A stretch of DNA of 64,000 nt from Fontibacterium medardense (lineage in GTDB: Bacteria > Pseudomonadota > Alphaproteobacteria > Pelagibacterales > Pelagibacteraceae): contig OZ249404.1 of assembly GCA_965235075.1 (NCBI GenBank), positions 1-64,000 on the forward strand. Direction: 5' to 3'. Position numbers and translations under genes: made by a program. The notes under the pieces are model-generated. The model saw nothing but the letters and a program-made list of their open reading frames with translations. It was not told the DNA's origin and searched no databases. Below, piece by piece: positions 17,955 to 27,420 of this stretch. Every line of letters begins with the position of its first letter. The stretch's first letter is position 1.

Positions 17955-19490
17955 ATGAAATTTTCTGTTAATTTAAAATCTTTATTAGCGAGATTTCTAT
18001 TTATAAATTTACTTTTCTTTTCAATCTTAATTCTTGCAACTTTTTCATATCTTCAGTCGATTGAACCTGAGCTTGTTGGTAACAAAAAAAAAGAACATAC
18101 CAAACTTATTAAGAACATTGCTTTAAACATGGAATTACAGGGTATTCCTTACAAGAGGGATAATCTTAAAAATTTTTTAGCAAGTTACAAATATTTATTA
18201 CCCAATATTAATCAAATTAGAATTTATGATCTAAAAAAACAAATCATAGTAGATGCTCACTCCCTAGATATAAATGCCAAACCTTTTTATAAAGTGCCAG
18301 ATGTTCAAGAAAGAAAATTAACAACTGACAATATACCAGACACACCCGATCTAACTACTCGACAAGAAGAAAATTTACTTAATAAAATTATTAATGATAA
18401 TTTAAGCATATTAGGATCTGATAAGGTTTTAACTTTTTCAAGAAAGATCAGAAATAATTTTGTTGTTGTTAGTTTATCTTCTCTAACTTTAAATGGTGAA
18501 AACAAAGGCTTTATTGTTATCTCGGAAGACTCAAATGATATTGAAAATGCTGTTATCGAAAGAAAAAACTTTGTTATCAGAACTGCATTAAGTGTTGCTG
18601 CGATCATCTTAATTTTTTCAATTTTTTTAAATGCAAACATTATTAAACCAATTAGAATTTTAGGACGTTACGCAACATCCGCAAGCTCTGATCACCCTGA
18701 CAATAAAATTATTAATAGAATTAATCTAAGACGAGATGAAATTGGTAATTTATCAAAATCGCTTTCAGGAATGACAGATAATTTATATAAAAGAATTGAA
18801 TTTGCAGAAAGATTTGCATCTGATCTTACTCATGAAATTAGAAATCCGTTAGCATCATTGAAAGCAGCATCAGAATTATTACCTAATGCAAAAGATTCAG
18901 AAAAAAAAGCTAAGTTGCTTGGAATTTTAAATGACGATGTTGTGAGGATTGAAAGATTAATAACAGACTATTCGAACATGCTCAAAGGAGAGGCGTTAGA
19001 AGCTAAATTGCAATTAACCAGATTTGATTTAATTAAACTTGTAAAAAAAGTTGCGGATGAATATCAGCAAGTTATCGATAATACTAAAAAAAATATTTCA
19101 ATAGAGATTAATAATTTAATCAAGAAAAAAACATTTGTCATTGGTTTTGAAAGTAGAATTGAGCAAGTTATTTCTAATATATTAGAAAATTCTATTTCAT
19201 TTAGTCCTGAAAAAAGTACCCTAAGAATAAATATTGAGAGTAAAAATAATTATGCAAAAATAATTATTACTGATGAAGGACCTGGCTTTAATGAAAGTAA
19301 TATCGGAAAAGTTTTTGAAAGATTTTATAGTAATAGGCCAAAGGAAATGTTTGGCCTGCATTCTGGATTAGGATTAAATATAGTTAAAAATATAGTCGAA
19401 TCTCACAAAGGTCTCATTAAAGCGTATAATTTAAACCAAGAAGGAAGAAGGGGAGCAGTAGTTGAGATTGATTTGCCAATAGCAGATTAA
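17955..19490 (+). CDS. chvG: Sensor histidine kinase ChvG
   Basis: ChvG is an inner-membrane kinase for ChvI. The 511-residue protein has an N-terminal membrane segment (about 13-32), a periplasmic sensor region (33-205), a second membrane segment (206-229) and a HAMP linker. The HisKA motif SDLTHEIRNPLASLKAA has phospho-acceptor His293. ATPase motifs are NILENSISFSP, DEGPGF and GLGLNIVKNI. In many alphaproteobacteria hprK, an EIIA gene and ptsH lie between chvG and ahcY; here ahcY follows directly after 53 bases. Confidence 0.92.
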   Translation: MKFSVNLKSLLARFLFINLLFFSILILATFSYLQSIEPELVGNKKKEHTKLIKNIALNMELQGIPYKRDNLKNFLASYKYLLPNINQIRIYDLKKQIIVDAHSLDINAKPFYKVPDVQERKLTTDNIPDTPDLTTRQEENLLNKIINDNLSILGSDKVLTFSRKIRNNFVVVSLSSLTLNGENKGFIVISEDSNDIENAVIERKNFVIRTALSVAAIILIFSIFLNANIIKPIRILGRYATSASSDHPDNKIINRINLRRDEIGNLSKSLSGMTDNLYKRIEFAERFASDLTHEIRNPLASLKAASELLPNAKDSEKKAKLLGILNDDVVRIERLITDYSNMLKGEALEAKLQLTRFDLIKLVKKVADEYQQVIDNTKKNISIEINNLIKKKTFVIGFESRIEQVISNILENSISFSPEKSTLRINIESKNNYAKIIITDEGPGFNESNIGKVFERFYSNRPKEMFGLHSGLGLNIVKNIVESHKGLIKAYNLNQEGRRGAVVEIDLPIAD

Positions 19491-19543
19491 AGTTCATAAA
19501 TAAAATTGATATACCCAAGTTTTATTGTTAATTAACTTTTTAA

Positions 19544-20833
19544 ATGACCCAAGATTTTAAAGTAAAAGATTTAAAACTAGCAGAGTTTGGTAATAAAGAA
19601 ATTTCTCTAGCAGAAACAGAAATGCCAGGCTTAATGGCAATTAGAGCTGAATATCAGTCTAGCAAACCTTTAAAAGGTGCAAGAATAATTGGCTGTCTTC
19701 ACATGACAATTCAGACTGCAGTTTTGATTGAAACATTAGTGGCTCTAGGAGCAGAGGTTAGATGGTCATCTTGTAATATATTTTCAACACAAGATCATGC
19801 CGCAGCTGCAATTGCTGCAAAAGGAATTCCGGTATTTGCTTGGAAGGGCGAGACAGAAGAAGAGTACTGGTGGTGCATTGAACAAACTATTAATGGAAAG
19901 AAAGATTGGAAACCAAATCTTATTTTGGACGATGGTGGAGATCTAACAATGTTGCTGCACGATAAATATAAGGATTTATTAAAAAATATTAAAGGAGTTT
20001 CTGAAGAGACTACTACTGGAGTTAAAGCTTTAAACAAATTAGAGAAAGAAAATAAATTATTAATTCCAGCAATTAACGTGAACGATTCAGTAACTAAATC
20101 TAAATTCGATAATTTGTATGGTTGTAGAGAAAGTTTAGTAGATTCAATTAGAAGAGCAACGGATGTCATGATGTCAGGAAAGGTTGCTATAGTTGCTGGA
20201 TTTGGAGATGTTGGAAAAGGGAGTGCAGCATCACTTAGACAAAGTGGCGCAAGAGTTTTAATTACTGAAACAGATCCAATTTGTGCATTGCAAGCGGCAA
20301 TGGAAGGGTATCAAGTTGTATTAATGGATGAGGTTATATCCTCAGCTGACATTGTTGTGACAGCAACAGGAAATAAGGACATCGTTACTATCGAACACAT
20401 GAGAAAAATGAAAGATAGGTCAATCCTTTGTAATATTGGACATTTTGATAATGAAATTCAGGTAAGTGCGTTAAAAAATTACAAATGGAATGAAGTAAAA
20501 CCACAAGTTCATGAAATTGAATTTCCAGATAAAAAAAGAATTATTTTATTAGCAGAAGGTAGATTGGTGAATCTTGGTTGTGCAACAGGACATCCTAGTT
20601 TTGTTATGAGTGCTTCTTTTACAAATCAAGTTATTGCGCAAATAGAATTATGGAACAGCAATGGAAAATATCAGAACAAAGTCTATGTTTTGCCAAAACA
20701 TTTAGATGAAAAAGTTGCAATGTTACATCTTGCAAAAGTGGGTGCAAAACTTACTAAATTAAGCAAAGAACAAGCTGATTATATTAGCGTTTCTGAAAAA
20801 GGACCTTTTAAACCAGATACATATCGTTATTAA
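19544..20833 (+). CDS. ahcY: Adenosylhomocysteinase (SAH hydrolase)
   Basis: AhcY splits S-adenosylhomocysteine into adenosine and homocysteine, relieving product inhibition of methyltransferases. The 429-residue length lacks the roughly 40-residue insert found in many bacterial forms. Motifs are ARIIGCLHMTIQTAVLIETL, the NAD-binding GFGDVGKGSAAS, a TATGNKD segment, and the C-terminal end PFKPDTYRY in which the Lys-Tyr pair contacts NAD of the neighbouring subunit. The 53-base upstream gap is too short for a large riboswitch and I saw no SAH or SAM aptamer in it. Confidence 0.96.
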   Translation: MTQDFKVKDLKLAEFGNKEISLAETEMPGLMAIRAEYQSSKPLKGARIIGCLHMTIQTAVLIETLVALGAEVRWSSCNIFSTQDHAAAAIAAKGIPVFAWKGETEEEYWWCIEQTINGKKDWKPNLILDDGGDLTMLLHDKYKDLLKNIKGVSEETTTGVKALNKLEKENKLLIPAINVNDSVTKSKFDNLYGCRESLVDSIRRATDVMMSGKVAIVAGFGDVGKGSAASLRQSGARVLITETDPICALQAAMEGYQVVLMDEVISSADIVVTATGNKDIVTIEHMRKMKDRSILCNIGHFDNEIQVSALKNYKWNEVKPQVHEIEFPDKKRIILLAEGRLVNLGCATGHPSFVMSASFTNQVIAQIELWNSNGKYQNKVYVLPKHLDEKVAMLHLAKVGAKLTKLSKEQADYISVSEKGPFKPDTYRY

Positions 20834-20843
20834 TTTCAATTAA

Positions 20844-21299
20844 ATGGAATTAAAATCTTTAGATTCCACAAAAAAAGTCGCCGAAGCTATCTCAATTAAT
20901 TTAAAACCAAACGATTTTGTATTACTCAGTGGAAATTTAGGTGCTGGCAAGACAACATTTACTAGATTTTTAATACATTTTTTACAGCAAAAAAATCAAC
21001 GTCCTTTAGAAGAAATTGTAAGCCCTACTTTCAATATAGTTCAATATTATGATTTAGGAAAAGGTGTGAAAGTTGCTCATTATGATTTTTATAGATTAAA
21101 AAAAGAAAAAGAAATTTTAAACATAGGATTATTCGATACAGCAAAAGATTTTATAAATATTATTGAGTGGCCTGAAATTGCTATCAATTCATTGAATGAT
21201 TTTTTGCAAATTAAATTTACTTATGATCCTAATAAAGACTTTAGATCTCTAGAGTTTAATGGAAAAGGAAAGTGGCAAGGCTTTAATATTAATGATTAA
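20844..21299 (+). CDS. tsaE: tRNA threonylcarbamoyladenosine biosynthesis ATPase TsaE
   Basis: TsaE is the ATPase that works with TsaB/TsaD to put the t6A modification on ANN-decoding tRNAs. The 151-residue protein has the P-loop GNLGAGKTTFTR near residues 30-41, the VSPTFNIVQYY motif, HYDFYRL, and IIEWPE near the C-terminus, all characteristic. Its 3' end overlaps the next gene by 8 bases, the usual arrangement in alphaproteobacteria, where tsaE is followed by a sugar-kinase-like phosphotransferase. Confidence 0.94.
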   Translation: MELKSLDSTKKVAEAISINLKPNDFVLLSGNLGAGKTTFTRFLIHFLQQKNQRPLEEIVSPTFNIVQYYDLGKGVKVAHYDFYRLKKEKEILNIGLFDTAKDFINIIEWPEIAINSLNDFLQIKFTYDPNKDFRSLEFNGKGKWQGFNIND

Positions 21300-22296
21300 C
21301 AAAAATAGATTAAAAATAATTAAAATTTTTCTTAATAAAAATTATTTAGAAAATTATAAAATTAAAAAAATAAAAGGAGATGCTTCTTTTCGAAAATATT
21401 TTAGAATTTATCAAAAAAATAAATCTTTTCTTCTTGCCTCTGCAGAACAAGAAAAAAAGTCTAATATTTTAAATTATGTTCTCATAAATAAGTTTTTAAG
21501 AAAGCAAGGCATTAGTGCACCAAAAGTATTAGATTGTGATTACAAAAATGGATTGGCTTTATTACAGGATTTTGGCGATAAAACTTATCTTAAGTTAATC
21601 AAAAAATCTAAAGACAAATTTAGTATTTATAAATTGTTAATTAAATATTTAATTAAGTTACAAAAAATAAATTTTAAAAATAACATATTTAGATTTAAAA
21701 AATATGATTTTAAAATTTTAAAAAAAGAAATAGACCTATTTTTTATTTGGTATTTGCCTCATATACTAAAAATAAAAAATAATTTTAAGATTAAAAAATT
21801 AAGAAAATTATTACTTTCAATATTAAAGAATAATTTTATTAAGAATAACTATTTTGTTCATAGAGACTTTCACGTCTCGAATATGATGGAGTATAAAGAA
21901 GGACCAAAAAATAAAATTGGTATCATTGACTCCCAAGATGCTTTGATTGGCTCAAGAGCTTACGACATACTTTCCCTAATAGATGATGTTAGGATTAAAA
22001 CTAGCCCTGAGTTGAAGCAAAAGTTATTGAACTATTATTTATTATTAATGAAGAAAGAAAAGTATTTTAATATTCAACAATTTAAGAAAGAATTTTCTAT
22101 TCTCTCAGTGCAAAGAGCTATGAAAATTATTGGAATATTTTCAAGGCTTTTTAAGCGAGATAAGAAAAGCAGATATTTAAAATTAATTCCTTACACTTGG
22201 ACAATACTTAATAAAAGGTTAGAAGATCCAATATTTAATGAGGTAAGAATTATCATTAATCAGCAAATTAAATTAAGATCCAACAATGTTAATTGA
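21292..22296 (+). CDS. Aminoglycoside phosphotransferase-fold kinase (AmgK-like)
   Basis: This kinase belongs to the APH-fold family whose characterised tsaE-linked member, AmgK, phosphorylates N-acetylmuramate and N-acetylglucosamine in cell-wall recycling. The catalytic loop HRDFHVSNMM and the following GIIDSQDALIG metal-binding motif are intact. An in-frame ATG at 21259 lies inside tsaE; the ATG at 21292 gives the normal short overlap and a 334-residue protein, so it is preferred. The usual downstream partner murU (nucleotidyltransferase) is absent and lysK follows instead, so the recycling role is uncertain. The sequence is extremely rich in lysine and isoleucine. Confidence 0.75.
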   Translation: MINKNRLKIIKIFLNKNYLENYKIKKIKGDASFRKYFRIYQKNKSFLLASAEQEKKSNILNYVLINKFLRKQGISAPKVLDCDYKNGLALLQDFGDKTYLKLIKKSKDKFSIYKLLIKYLIKLQKINFKNNIFRFKKYDFKILKKEIDLFFIWYLPHILKIKNNFKIKKLRKLLLSILKNNFIKNNYFVHRDFHVSNMMEYKEGPKNKIGIIDSQDALIGSRAYDILSLIDDVRIKTSPELKQKLLNYYLLLMKKEKYFNIQQFKKEFSILSVQRAMKIIGIFSRLFKRDKKSRYLKLIPYTWTILNKRLEDPIFNEVRIIINQQIKLRSNNVN

Positions 22297-23854
22297 TAAA
22301 AAGTTTTTTGAAGATTCAGAAGCTTGGCCCTTTACTGAATCCAGAGAGATATTAAAAAAAAGATTAAAGATAATAGAGAAAAAAGGTTACGTTTTATTTC
22401 AAACCGGTTACGGACCAAGTGGACTACCTCATATTGGAACCTTCGGAGAGGTTTGCAGAACAACCATGGTTATGAATGCTTTCCAAAGATTATCTAGTAT
22501 ACCGGTTAAATTATTCACATTTTCTGATGACATGGATGGACTTAGAAAGGTTCCAGAAAACATTCCAAATAAATCAATTTTAGAAGATAATTTAAATAAG
22601 CCATTAACAGCAATTCCTGATCCGTTTAAAAAATTTAAGAGTTTTGGAGAGCATAATAACAATATGCTAAAAAAATTTTTGGATGAATTTAATTTTAGAT
22701 ATGAATTTAAAAGTTCAACTGAACTTTACACTAAAGGTGAATTTGATGATGCTCTAACTGCAGTGTTAAAAAATTATGATAAAATTATGGATGTTGTTTT
22801 GCCAACACTTGGTCCAGAAAGAAGAAAAACTTACAGTCCATTTTTACCCATATGTCCCGAGACAGGAAAAGTATTAGAGGTCGCTATAATTGAGAAAAAT
22901 TTAGATAATAAAACTATTATTTATCAAAATGGAAATAAAAAAGTTGAAACAAAAATTACAGGAGGAGCATGTAAATTGCAGTGGAAAGTAGACTGGGCTA
23001 TGCGCTGGTTTGCTCTTGGAGTTGATTTTGAAATGTATGGGAAAGACTTAATTCCAAGCGCAGAACTTTCAAGTAAAATTTGTAAAATTTTAGGAGGAGT
23101 CCCGCCAGCTGGATTTGCTTATGAGTTATTTTTAGACGAGAATGGAGAAAAGATTTCTAAATCAAAAGGTAATGGAATTACAATTGAACAATGGCTTAAG
23201 TATGCCTCTCCAGAAAGTTTGTCTTTGTATATGTATCAAAATCCAACAAGAGCTAAAAAATTATATTTCCAAGTTATCCCAAAAGCAGTTGATGAATATC
23301 TTTCTTTCCTAGAAAAATTTGACAAACAAGAGGCAAAAGAAAAATTAGGAAATCCTGTTTGGCATGTTCATAACGGCAATCCACCAAAAGAAGAAATAAT
23401 TATCTCTTTTAATATTTTACTTAACTTAGTGAGCGTTAGTAATACAGACAAAGAGGAAGTTATTTGGAAATTTATTAAGAATTTTAGTCCAAATTTAATT
23501 AAAGAAAATCACCCTATTCTTGCAAAGCTGATCTTAAATGCCATTAATTATTTTAATGACATTGTGAAAGTTAACAAAAAATTTAGAAAACCAGACCCAA
23601 TTGAGAAAAAAGCATTACAAGATCTTGCTGAACAAATTTCTAAAATGAGTCCCGCTTTGCAGCCAGAAGAAATGCAAACCATAGTTTATTCTGTTGGTAA
23701 AACTCATTATTCAAAAGAGAGATTAAGAGAGTGGTTTAAAATGATTTATGAAGTGCTTTTTGGAGATGAGCAAGGACCGAGAATGGGATCATTTATAAGT
23801 TTTTATGGTATTAAAGAAACAGTGAATTTAATTAATAAGTCTATTAATGATTAA
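22286..23854 (+). CDS. lysK: Lysyl-tRNA synthetase, class I
   Basis: This is the archaeal-type class I lysyl-tRNA synthetase found in alphaproteobacteria and spirochaetes, unrelated to the usual class II LysS. The 522-residue protein has the HIGH-type motif (GPSGLPHIGT, HIGT at 49-52) and the KMSKS-type loop (EKISKSKGNG, about residues 287-296). The C-terminal anticodon-binding region ends with the recognisable GPRMGSFISFYG segment. It overlaps the upstream kinase gene by 11 bases and is followed by pyrD after eight bases. No class II lysS is present in the window. Confidence 0.95.
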   Translation: MLIDKKFFEDSEAWPFTESREILKKRLKIIEKKGYVLFQTGYGPSGLPHIGTFGEVCRTTMVMNAFQRLSSIPVKLFTFSDDMDGLRKVPENIPNKSILEDNLNKPLTAIPDPFKKFKSFGEHNNNMLKKFLDEFNFRYEFKSSTELYTKGEFDDALTAVLKNYDKIMDVVLPTLGPERRKTYSPFLPICPETGKVLEVAIIEKNLDNKTIIYQNGNKKVETKITGGACKLQWKVDWAMRWFALGVDFEMYGKDLIPSAELSSKICKILGGVPPAGFAYELFLDENGEKISKSKGNGITIEQWLKYASPESLSLYMYQNPTRAKKLYFQVIPKAVDEYLSFLEKFDKQEAKEKLGNPVWHVHNGNPPKEEIIISFNILLNLVSVSNTDKEEVIWKFIKNFSPNLIKENHPILAKLILNAINYFNDIVKVNKKFRKPDPIEKKALQDLAEQISKMSPALQPEEMQTIVYSVGKTHYSKERLREWFKMIYEVLFGDEQGPRMGSFISFYGIKETVNLINKSIND

Positions 23855-23862
23855 TTATAAAA

Positions 23863-24909
23863 ATGAATTATCAGATTATTAATTCTTTAATTAATAAGCT
23901 TGATCCTGAACTTGCTCATTCCTTAGCCATTCAATTTCTAAAGAATCTTTATATTCCGCTTTTCCCATCAAAAGATAATGAGATTTTAAAAATTACTGTT
24001 TTAGGAAAAGAATTTTTAAACCCAATAGGTCTAGCAGCCGGATTTGATAAAAATGCAGAAGTGTATGATAAAATGTTTGCGCTTGGATTTGGTTTTGCAG
24101 AAGTTGGAACCATTACTCCAAAACCACAAGAAGGAAATTCAAAACCAAGAGTTTTCAGATTAATAGAAGATGATGCGATTATTAATCGTTTAGGTTTTCC
24201 AAGTCAGGGTCTAGTCAAAGTTAAAAGTAGAATTGAAACTAAAAAAGCAGAGGGAATTCTAGGAATTAATATAGGACCGAATAAAGACAGCACATCCCGT
24301 ATTGATGATTATGTAGAGTGTTTTAAAAATTTTCATAATTTATGTAGTTATATATGTATAAATATTTCATCACCAAATACTGAAAATTTAAGAAATTTTC
24401 ACGAACAAGAAAATTTAAAGAAACTGTTAAGTGAAATTTTAAATATAAAAAAAACTTTAAATAGCAAAACGCCAATCGTTCTAAAAATATCCCCTGATAT
24501 TAATGATGACGATATTGACGTGATTTGTAAAAATATTTTAGAATTTAATTTAGATGGATTAGTTTTAACTAACACCTCAGTAAAACTAAGAGAAAATTTA
24601 ATTAATAAACAAAAAAATGAAAAGGGAGGACTGTCAGGATTGCCTATTAAAGACATTTCTAATTTAATTATTAAAAAATTTTTTAAAACTACTAAAGGAA
24701 AAGTTCCAATAATTGGCGTAGGAGGAATCGATTCAGGAATTTCTGCTTATGAAAAAATAAGAGCCGGCGCGTCTTTATTGCAGCTTTATACAGGCTTAGT
24801 TTACAAAGGACCGTTTGTTGTAGCGGCTATTAAGCAGGAGTTGATTGAGCTATTGAGAAGAGATGGATTCTCTTCTTTACAAAAAGCGGTAGGCGTTGAC
24901 AGCGAATAA
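23863..24909 (+). CDS. pyrD: Dihydroorotate dehydrogenase (quinone), class 2
   Basis: PyrD oxidises dihydroorotate to orotate in pyrimidine synthesis and passes electrons to quinone. The 348-residue protein has the N-terminal helical extension with LDPELAHSLAIQFL that docks class 2 enzymes to the membrane. FMN-site motifs follow: NPIGLAAGFDKN, EVGTITPKPQEGN, INISSPNT with its catalytic serine, and GVGGI near the C-terminus. Its last 33 bases overlap the convergent DUF3429 gene. Confidence 0.95.
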   Translation: MNYQIINSLINKLDPELAHSLAIQFLKNLYIPLFPSKDNEILKITVLGKEFLNPIGLAAGFDKNAEVYDKMFALGFGFAEVGTITPKPQEGNSKPRVFRLIEDDAIINRLGFPSQGLVKVKSRIETKKAEGILGINIGPNKDSTSRIDDYVECFKNFHNLCSYICINISSPNTENLRNFHEQENLKKLLSEILNIKKTLNSKTPIVLKISPDINDDDIDVICKNILEFNLDGLVLTNTSVKLRENLINKQKNEKGGLSGLPIKDISNLIIKKFFKTTKGKVPIIGVGGIDSGISAYEKIRAGASLLQLYTGLVYKGPFVVAAIKQELIELLRRDGFSSLQKAVGVDSE

Positions 24910-25326
24910 ATTAATTACCAAAGTCAAAATTACTAAAAAGGTTAGTCGCTTCCTAAGATTTAAATACCAAAAATTACTAGTTTCAGAAAATATTTTTCCA
25001 TCTATAAAATTAGTTGCAAAGAATAAGATTATATAGATTGCAATTTTTATATCTTGGTTTGAAAAAAAATCTAAAACAAACGAAAAAACTGGAATAAAAA
25101 CGCTTAAAGTTAATAGTAAATTTCTGTTGTTTGAAATATTACTATTCAGAATTTTACTCCAATGACTGCCACAAAGAAAAGCTAGAATTATATTTGCATA
25201 GAATAAATAAACATCGACAACATAGTTGTTAAAATTTGAAATAAAAAAAATAATTGTAAATGTAAAAAAAGGAATAAGTCCAAGATATCCTAATATTGTT
25301 GCTAATTTTTTTTTTTCCATTGGCAT
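24877..25326 (-). CDS. DUF3429 membrane protein
   Basis: A 149-residue integral membrane protein with about five hydrophobic helices. The N-terminal LATILGYLGLIPF and the central FLCGSHWSKIL resemble DUF3429, a family of unknown function widespread in proteobacteria. It starts two bases downstream of the TSUP transporter gene on the same strand, so the two are probably co-transcribed. The 3' end overlaps pyrD by 33 bases in convergent orientation. Two start codons (25326 and 25320) are possible. Confidence 0.7.
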   Translation of the reverse strand: MPMEKKKLATILGYLGLIPFFTFTIIFFISNFNNYVVDVYLFYANIILAFLCGSHWSKILNSNISNNRNLLLTLSVFIPVFSFVLDFFSNQDIKIAIYIILFFATNFIDGKIFSETSNFWYLNLRKRLTFLVILTLVINLFAVNAYRFL

Positions 25327-25328
25327 AA

Positions 25329-26387
25329 TTAATATTTTAGCTTTTTAAAAATGAAAGAACTGAAGTATCCAATTAATATAGCAAGTCCCACAGCAGTTAA
25401 TGCATATAATATTGGGCTGGTATTTACAAATTGATAAATAAAATCCTGAAAGAAATTTAAGTGATCTTGACTTTCTATTTTTCTAAAAATTTTAAACTTT
25501 AATTCTTCTACGAACAAAGAATAGCCAAACTTTAATCCAAAAATAGTAATAATAATTGACATTAAAATTCTAAGTTCTTCATTCTTTAAATTCATTCCAA
25601 GTCTTGTTCCTAATTGAACTCCAATTACAGATCCCAGCATAAGAATAGAAACTAAAATAAGATCAATATTATGATTAGTGATAGCATGAAAGAAAGTTAC
25701 AAATGTCATAACAAAAATCATCACAAACAAAGATGTTCCTGGAACAAGCTTAGAAGGCATCCCAAGAACATAAATCATCACCGGAATTAAAATAAATGCT
25801 CCACCAACACCCATCATCGATGAAATGATTCCAGTTAAGAATCCAAAAAATATTGGTGGAATAATGCTGATATAAAGTCTTGAAGAATTCATTCTAACTT
25901 TAAAAGGAAGTCCATGTATCCATGTGTGTTTATGAAATTTTCGTCTTATAAATTTTTTATCTTTTATTCTGCGATACTCAGCTAGACTTTCAATAAACAT
26001 TAAAAGTCCAAAACTAGTTAATAATACAAAATATAAGATTGAAGTTATGGTATTAATTTTTCCAATTTGAATTAACACTTTAATAAAATAAATACCGATC
26101 GTCGCACCAAATAATCCTCCGCTTAAGATATAAAGACCCATCTTAATATCCACTTGTTTTTTGTACCAATGCGCAAATGTTCCAGAAACAGAAGATGCTA
26201 AAATATTGTTAGATCCGTTTGCTATGGCATGCATTGGGGGGATACCAAAAAAAATTAAAACAGGCGTCATTAAAAATCCACCTCCAATGCCAAGCAAACC
26301 ACTTAAGAAACCTATAAAGCCGCTGATTGATAACAAATATAAAATGTTTACATGAACCTCTACGATTGGAAGGTAAACTTGGAACAT
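25329..26387 (-). CDS. TauE/SafE (TSUP) family membrane transporter
   Basis: A sulfite/sulfonate-exporter-type permease. The 352-residue protein has two homologous halves, each opening with a glycine-rich segment: GFLSGLLGIGGGFLMTPVLI near residues 22-41 and GIISSMMGVGGAFILIPVMI near the middle. Between them is a charged, histidine-containing loop (RKFHKHTWIHGLPF). Substrates of this family are small sulfur- or carbon-containing anions and cannot be deduced here. It is divergent from rpmB, with a 137-base gap holding the rpmB promoter. Confidence 0.88.
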   Translation of the reverse strand: MFQVYLPIVEVHVNILYLLSISGFIGFLSGLLGIGGGFLMTPVLIFFGIPPMHAIANGSNNILASSVSGTFAHWYKKQVDIKMGLYILSGGLFGATIGIYFIKVLIQIGKINTITSILYFVLLTSFGLLMFIESLAEYRRIKDKKFIRRKFHKHTWIHGLPFKVRMNSSRLYISIIPPIFFGFLTGIISSMMGVGGAFILIPVMIYVLGMPSKLVPGTSLFVMIFVMTFVTFFHAITNHNIDLILVSILMLGSVIGVQLGTRLGMNLKNEELRILMSIIITIFGLKFGYSLFVEELKFKIFRKIESQDHLNFFQDFIYQFVNTSPILYALTAVGLAILIGYFSSFIFKKLKY

Positions 26388-26479
26388 GAAAATTTTAAGT
26401 TAACTAATAATTATTGGACTAATCTTGTAAAAACAAGAAATCAATTGTCACAAATAATCTAGGATTTATAAGAAATATC

Positions 26480-26520
26480 TTGACGTAAATTCATCATCTA
26501 ACTATATCCCTTGCAGGAGA
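26480..26520 (+). promoter_or_regulatory. Promoter and ribosome-binding site of rpmB
   Basis: TTGACG (26480-26485), a 17-base spacer and TATATC (26503-26508) form a near-consensus promoter. A strong Shine-Dalgarno sequence AGGAGA (26515-26520) lies five bases before the ATG at 26525. The predicted start near 26515 gives a leader of about ten bases that consists mostly of the ribosome-binding site. This is one of the few clear Shine-Dalgarno sequences in the window. Confidence 0.65.
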
Positions 26521-26524
26521 AAAT

Positions 26525-26866
26525 ATGTCTAAACTTTGCGAACTGACAGGTAAGAGACCACAAACAGGTCATAATGTTAGTCATGCTAATAACAAAACTA
26601 AAAGAAGATTCTTTCCAAATCTTAAAAAAGTTTCTTTTAAAAGTGAAAAATTAAATCGTGATATTCGCATTAAAATTTGTACTCGTGCAATTAAGGCCGT
26701 AGACTTTAGAGGAGGTATTGATGAATTTTTGTTAAGAGCTAAAAATAAAAATTTATCACCTAGAGTTAAAAAAATAAGAAAACTTCTGCTAACAATAGTT
26801 CCTCACGTTAAAAAACCTAAAAAAGAAATTAAAGCTAAAAAAGAAACAAAAGCTAAAGTTAATTAG
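26525..26866 (+). CDS. rpmB: Large ribosomal subunit protein bL28
   Basis: A ribosomal protein with the family start MSKLCELTGKRPQTGHNVSHANNKTKRRF split over its first 29 residues, followed by the SFKSEKLNRDIRIKICTRA segment. The 113-residue length exceeds the bacterial norm of about 75-100; the extra part is a lysine-alanine-rich tail (about 98-113). Such tails usually contact rRNA. The gene has its own promoter and a good ribosome-binding site. Confidence 0.97.
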   Translation: MSKLCELTGKRPQTGHNVSHANNKTKRRFFPNLKKVSFKSEKLNRDIRIKICTRAIKAVDFRGGIDEFLLRAKNKNLSPRVKKIRKLLLTIVPHVKKPKKEIKAKKETKAKVN

Positions 26867-26871
26867 TTTTC

Positions 26872-27420
26872 TTGGTATATTCAAAAAAGATATTTTTTTA
26901 TTCAGCCATTATGGCTGTTGTTATTTGTTCTTCAAATTATTTAGTACAATTTTCTTTTCCATATTTCGGACTACAAGAAATCTTAACCTGGGGTGCTTTT
27001 ACATATCCAGTTACTTTTTTAGTTACTGATCTTGCTAATAGATTTTTTGGCAATAAATTTGCTAAAAAAATTGTTATTTTTGGATTTATACTTGGAATTA
27101 TTTTTTCATTTATTTTAACTTTTGAAGGATTTAATTTAATCGTTTTAAGAATAGTTATTGCATCGGGAGTTGCTTTTTTAGCAGGTCAACTTTTAGATAT
27201 TAGAGTATTTAATGCTTTAAGAAACAAACTGTGGTTTATACCGCCACTTGTTTCTTCAATTCTTAGTTCAGTATTAGATACGGTAGTATTTTTTAGCATA
27301 GCTTTTTATGGGACAGATTCTTCTTGGATTATATTAGCAGCCGGAGATTTAGCTGTTAAATTGTTTGTAGATCTTGCAATGCTACTGCCATTTAGAATTG
27401 CAATTGCTAAATTTAGTTAA
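26872..27420 (+). CDS. VUT family protein (queuosine-precursor-transporter-like)
   Basis: A membrane protein of the VUT/YhhQ family, whose characterised members import queuosine precursors. It has about six hydrophobic segments with the conserved TWGAFTYPVTFLVTDLANRFFG motif and a C-terminal half with SSVLDTVVFFSIAF and DLAVKLFVDLAML. The start is TTG at 26872, five bases after rpmB; the alternative ATG at 26911 would remove part of the first membrane helix. The 3' end overlaps cobT by 8 bases. The substrate is inferred from the family only. Confidence 0.8.
   Translation: MVYSKKIFFYSAIMAVVICSSNYLVQFSFPYFGLQEILTWGAFTYPVTFLVTDLANRFFGNKFAKKIVIFGFILGIIFSFILTFEGFNLIVLRIVIASGVAFLAGQLLDIRVFNALRNKLWFIPPLVSSILSSVLDTVVFFSIAFYGTDSSWIILAAGDLAVKLFVDLAMLLPFRIAIAKFS

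Noticed and set aside
19491..19543. SAH or SAM riboswitch before ahcY
   Set aside because: The 53-base gap is AT-rich and shows no convincing paired stems or pseudoknot.
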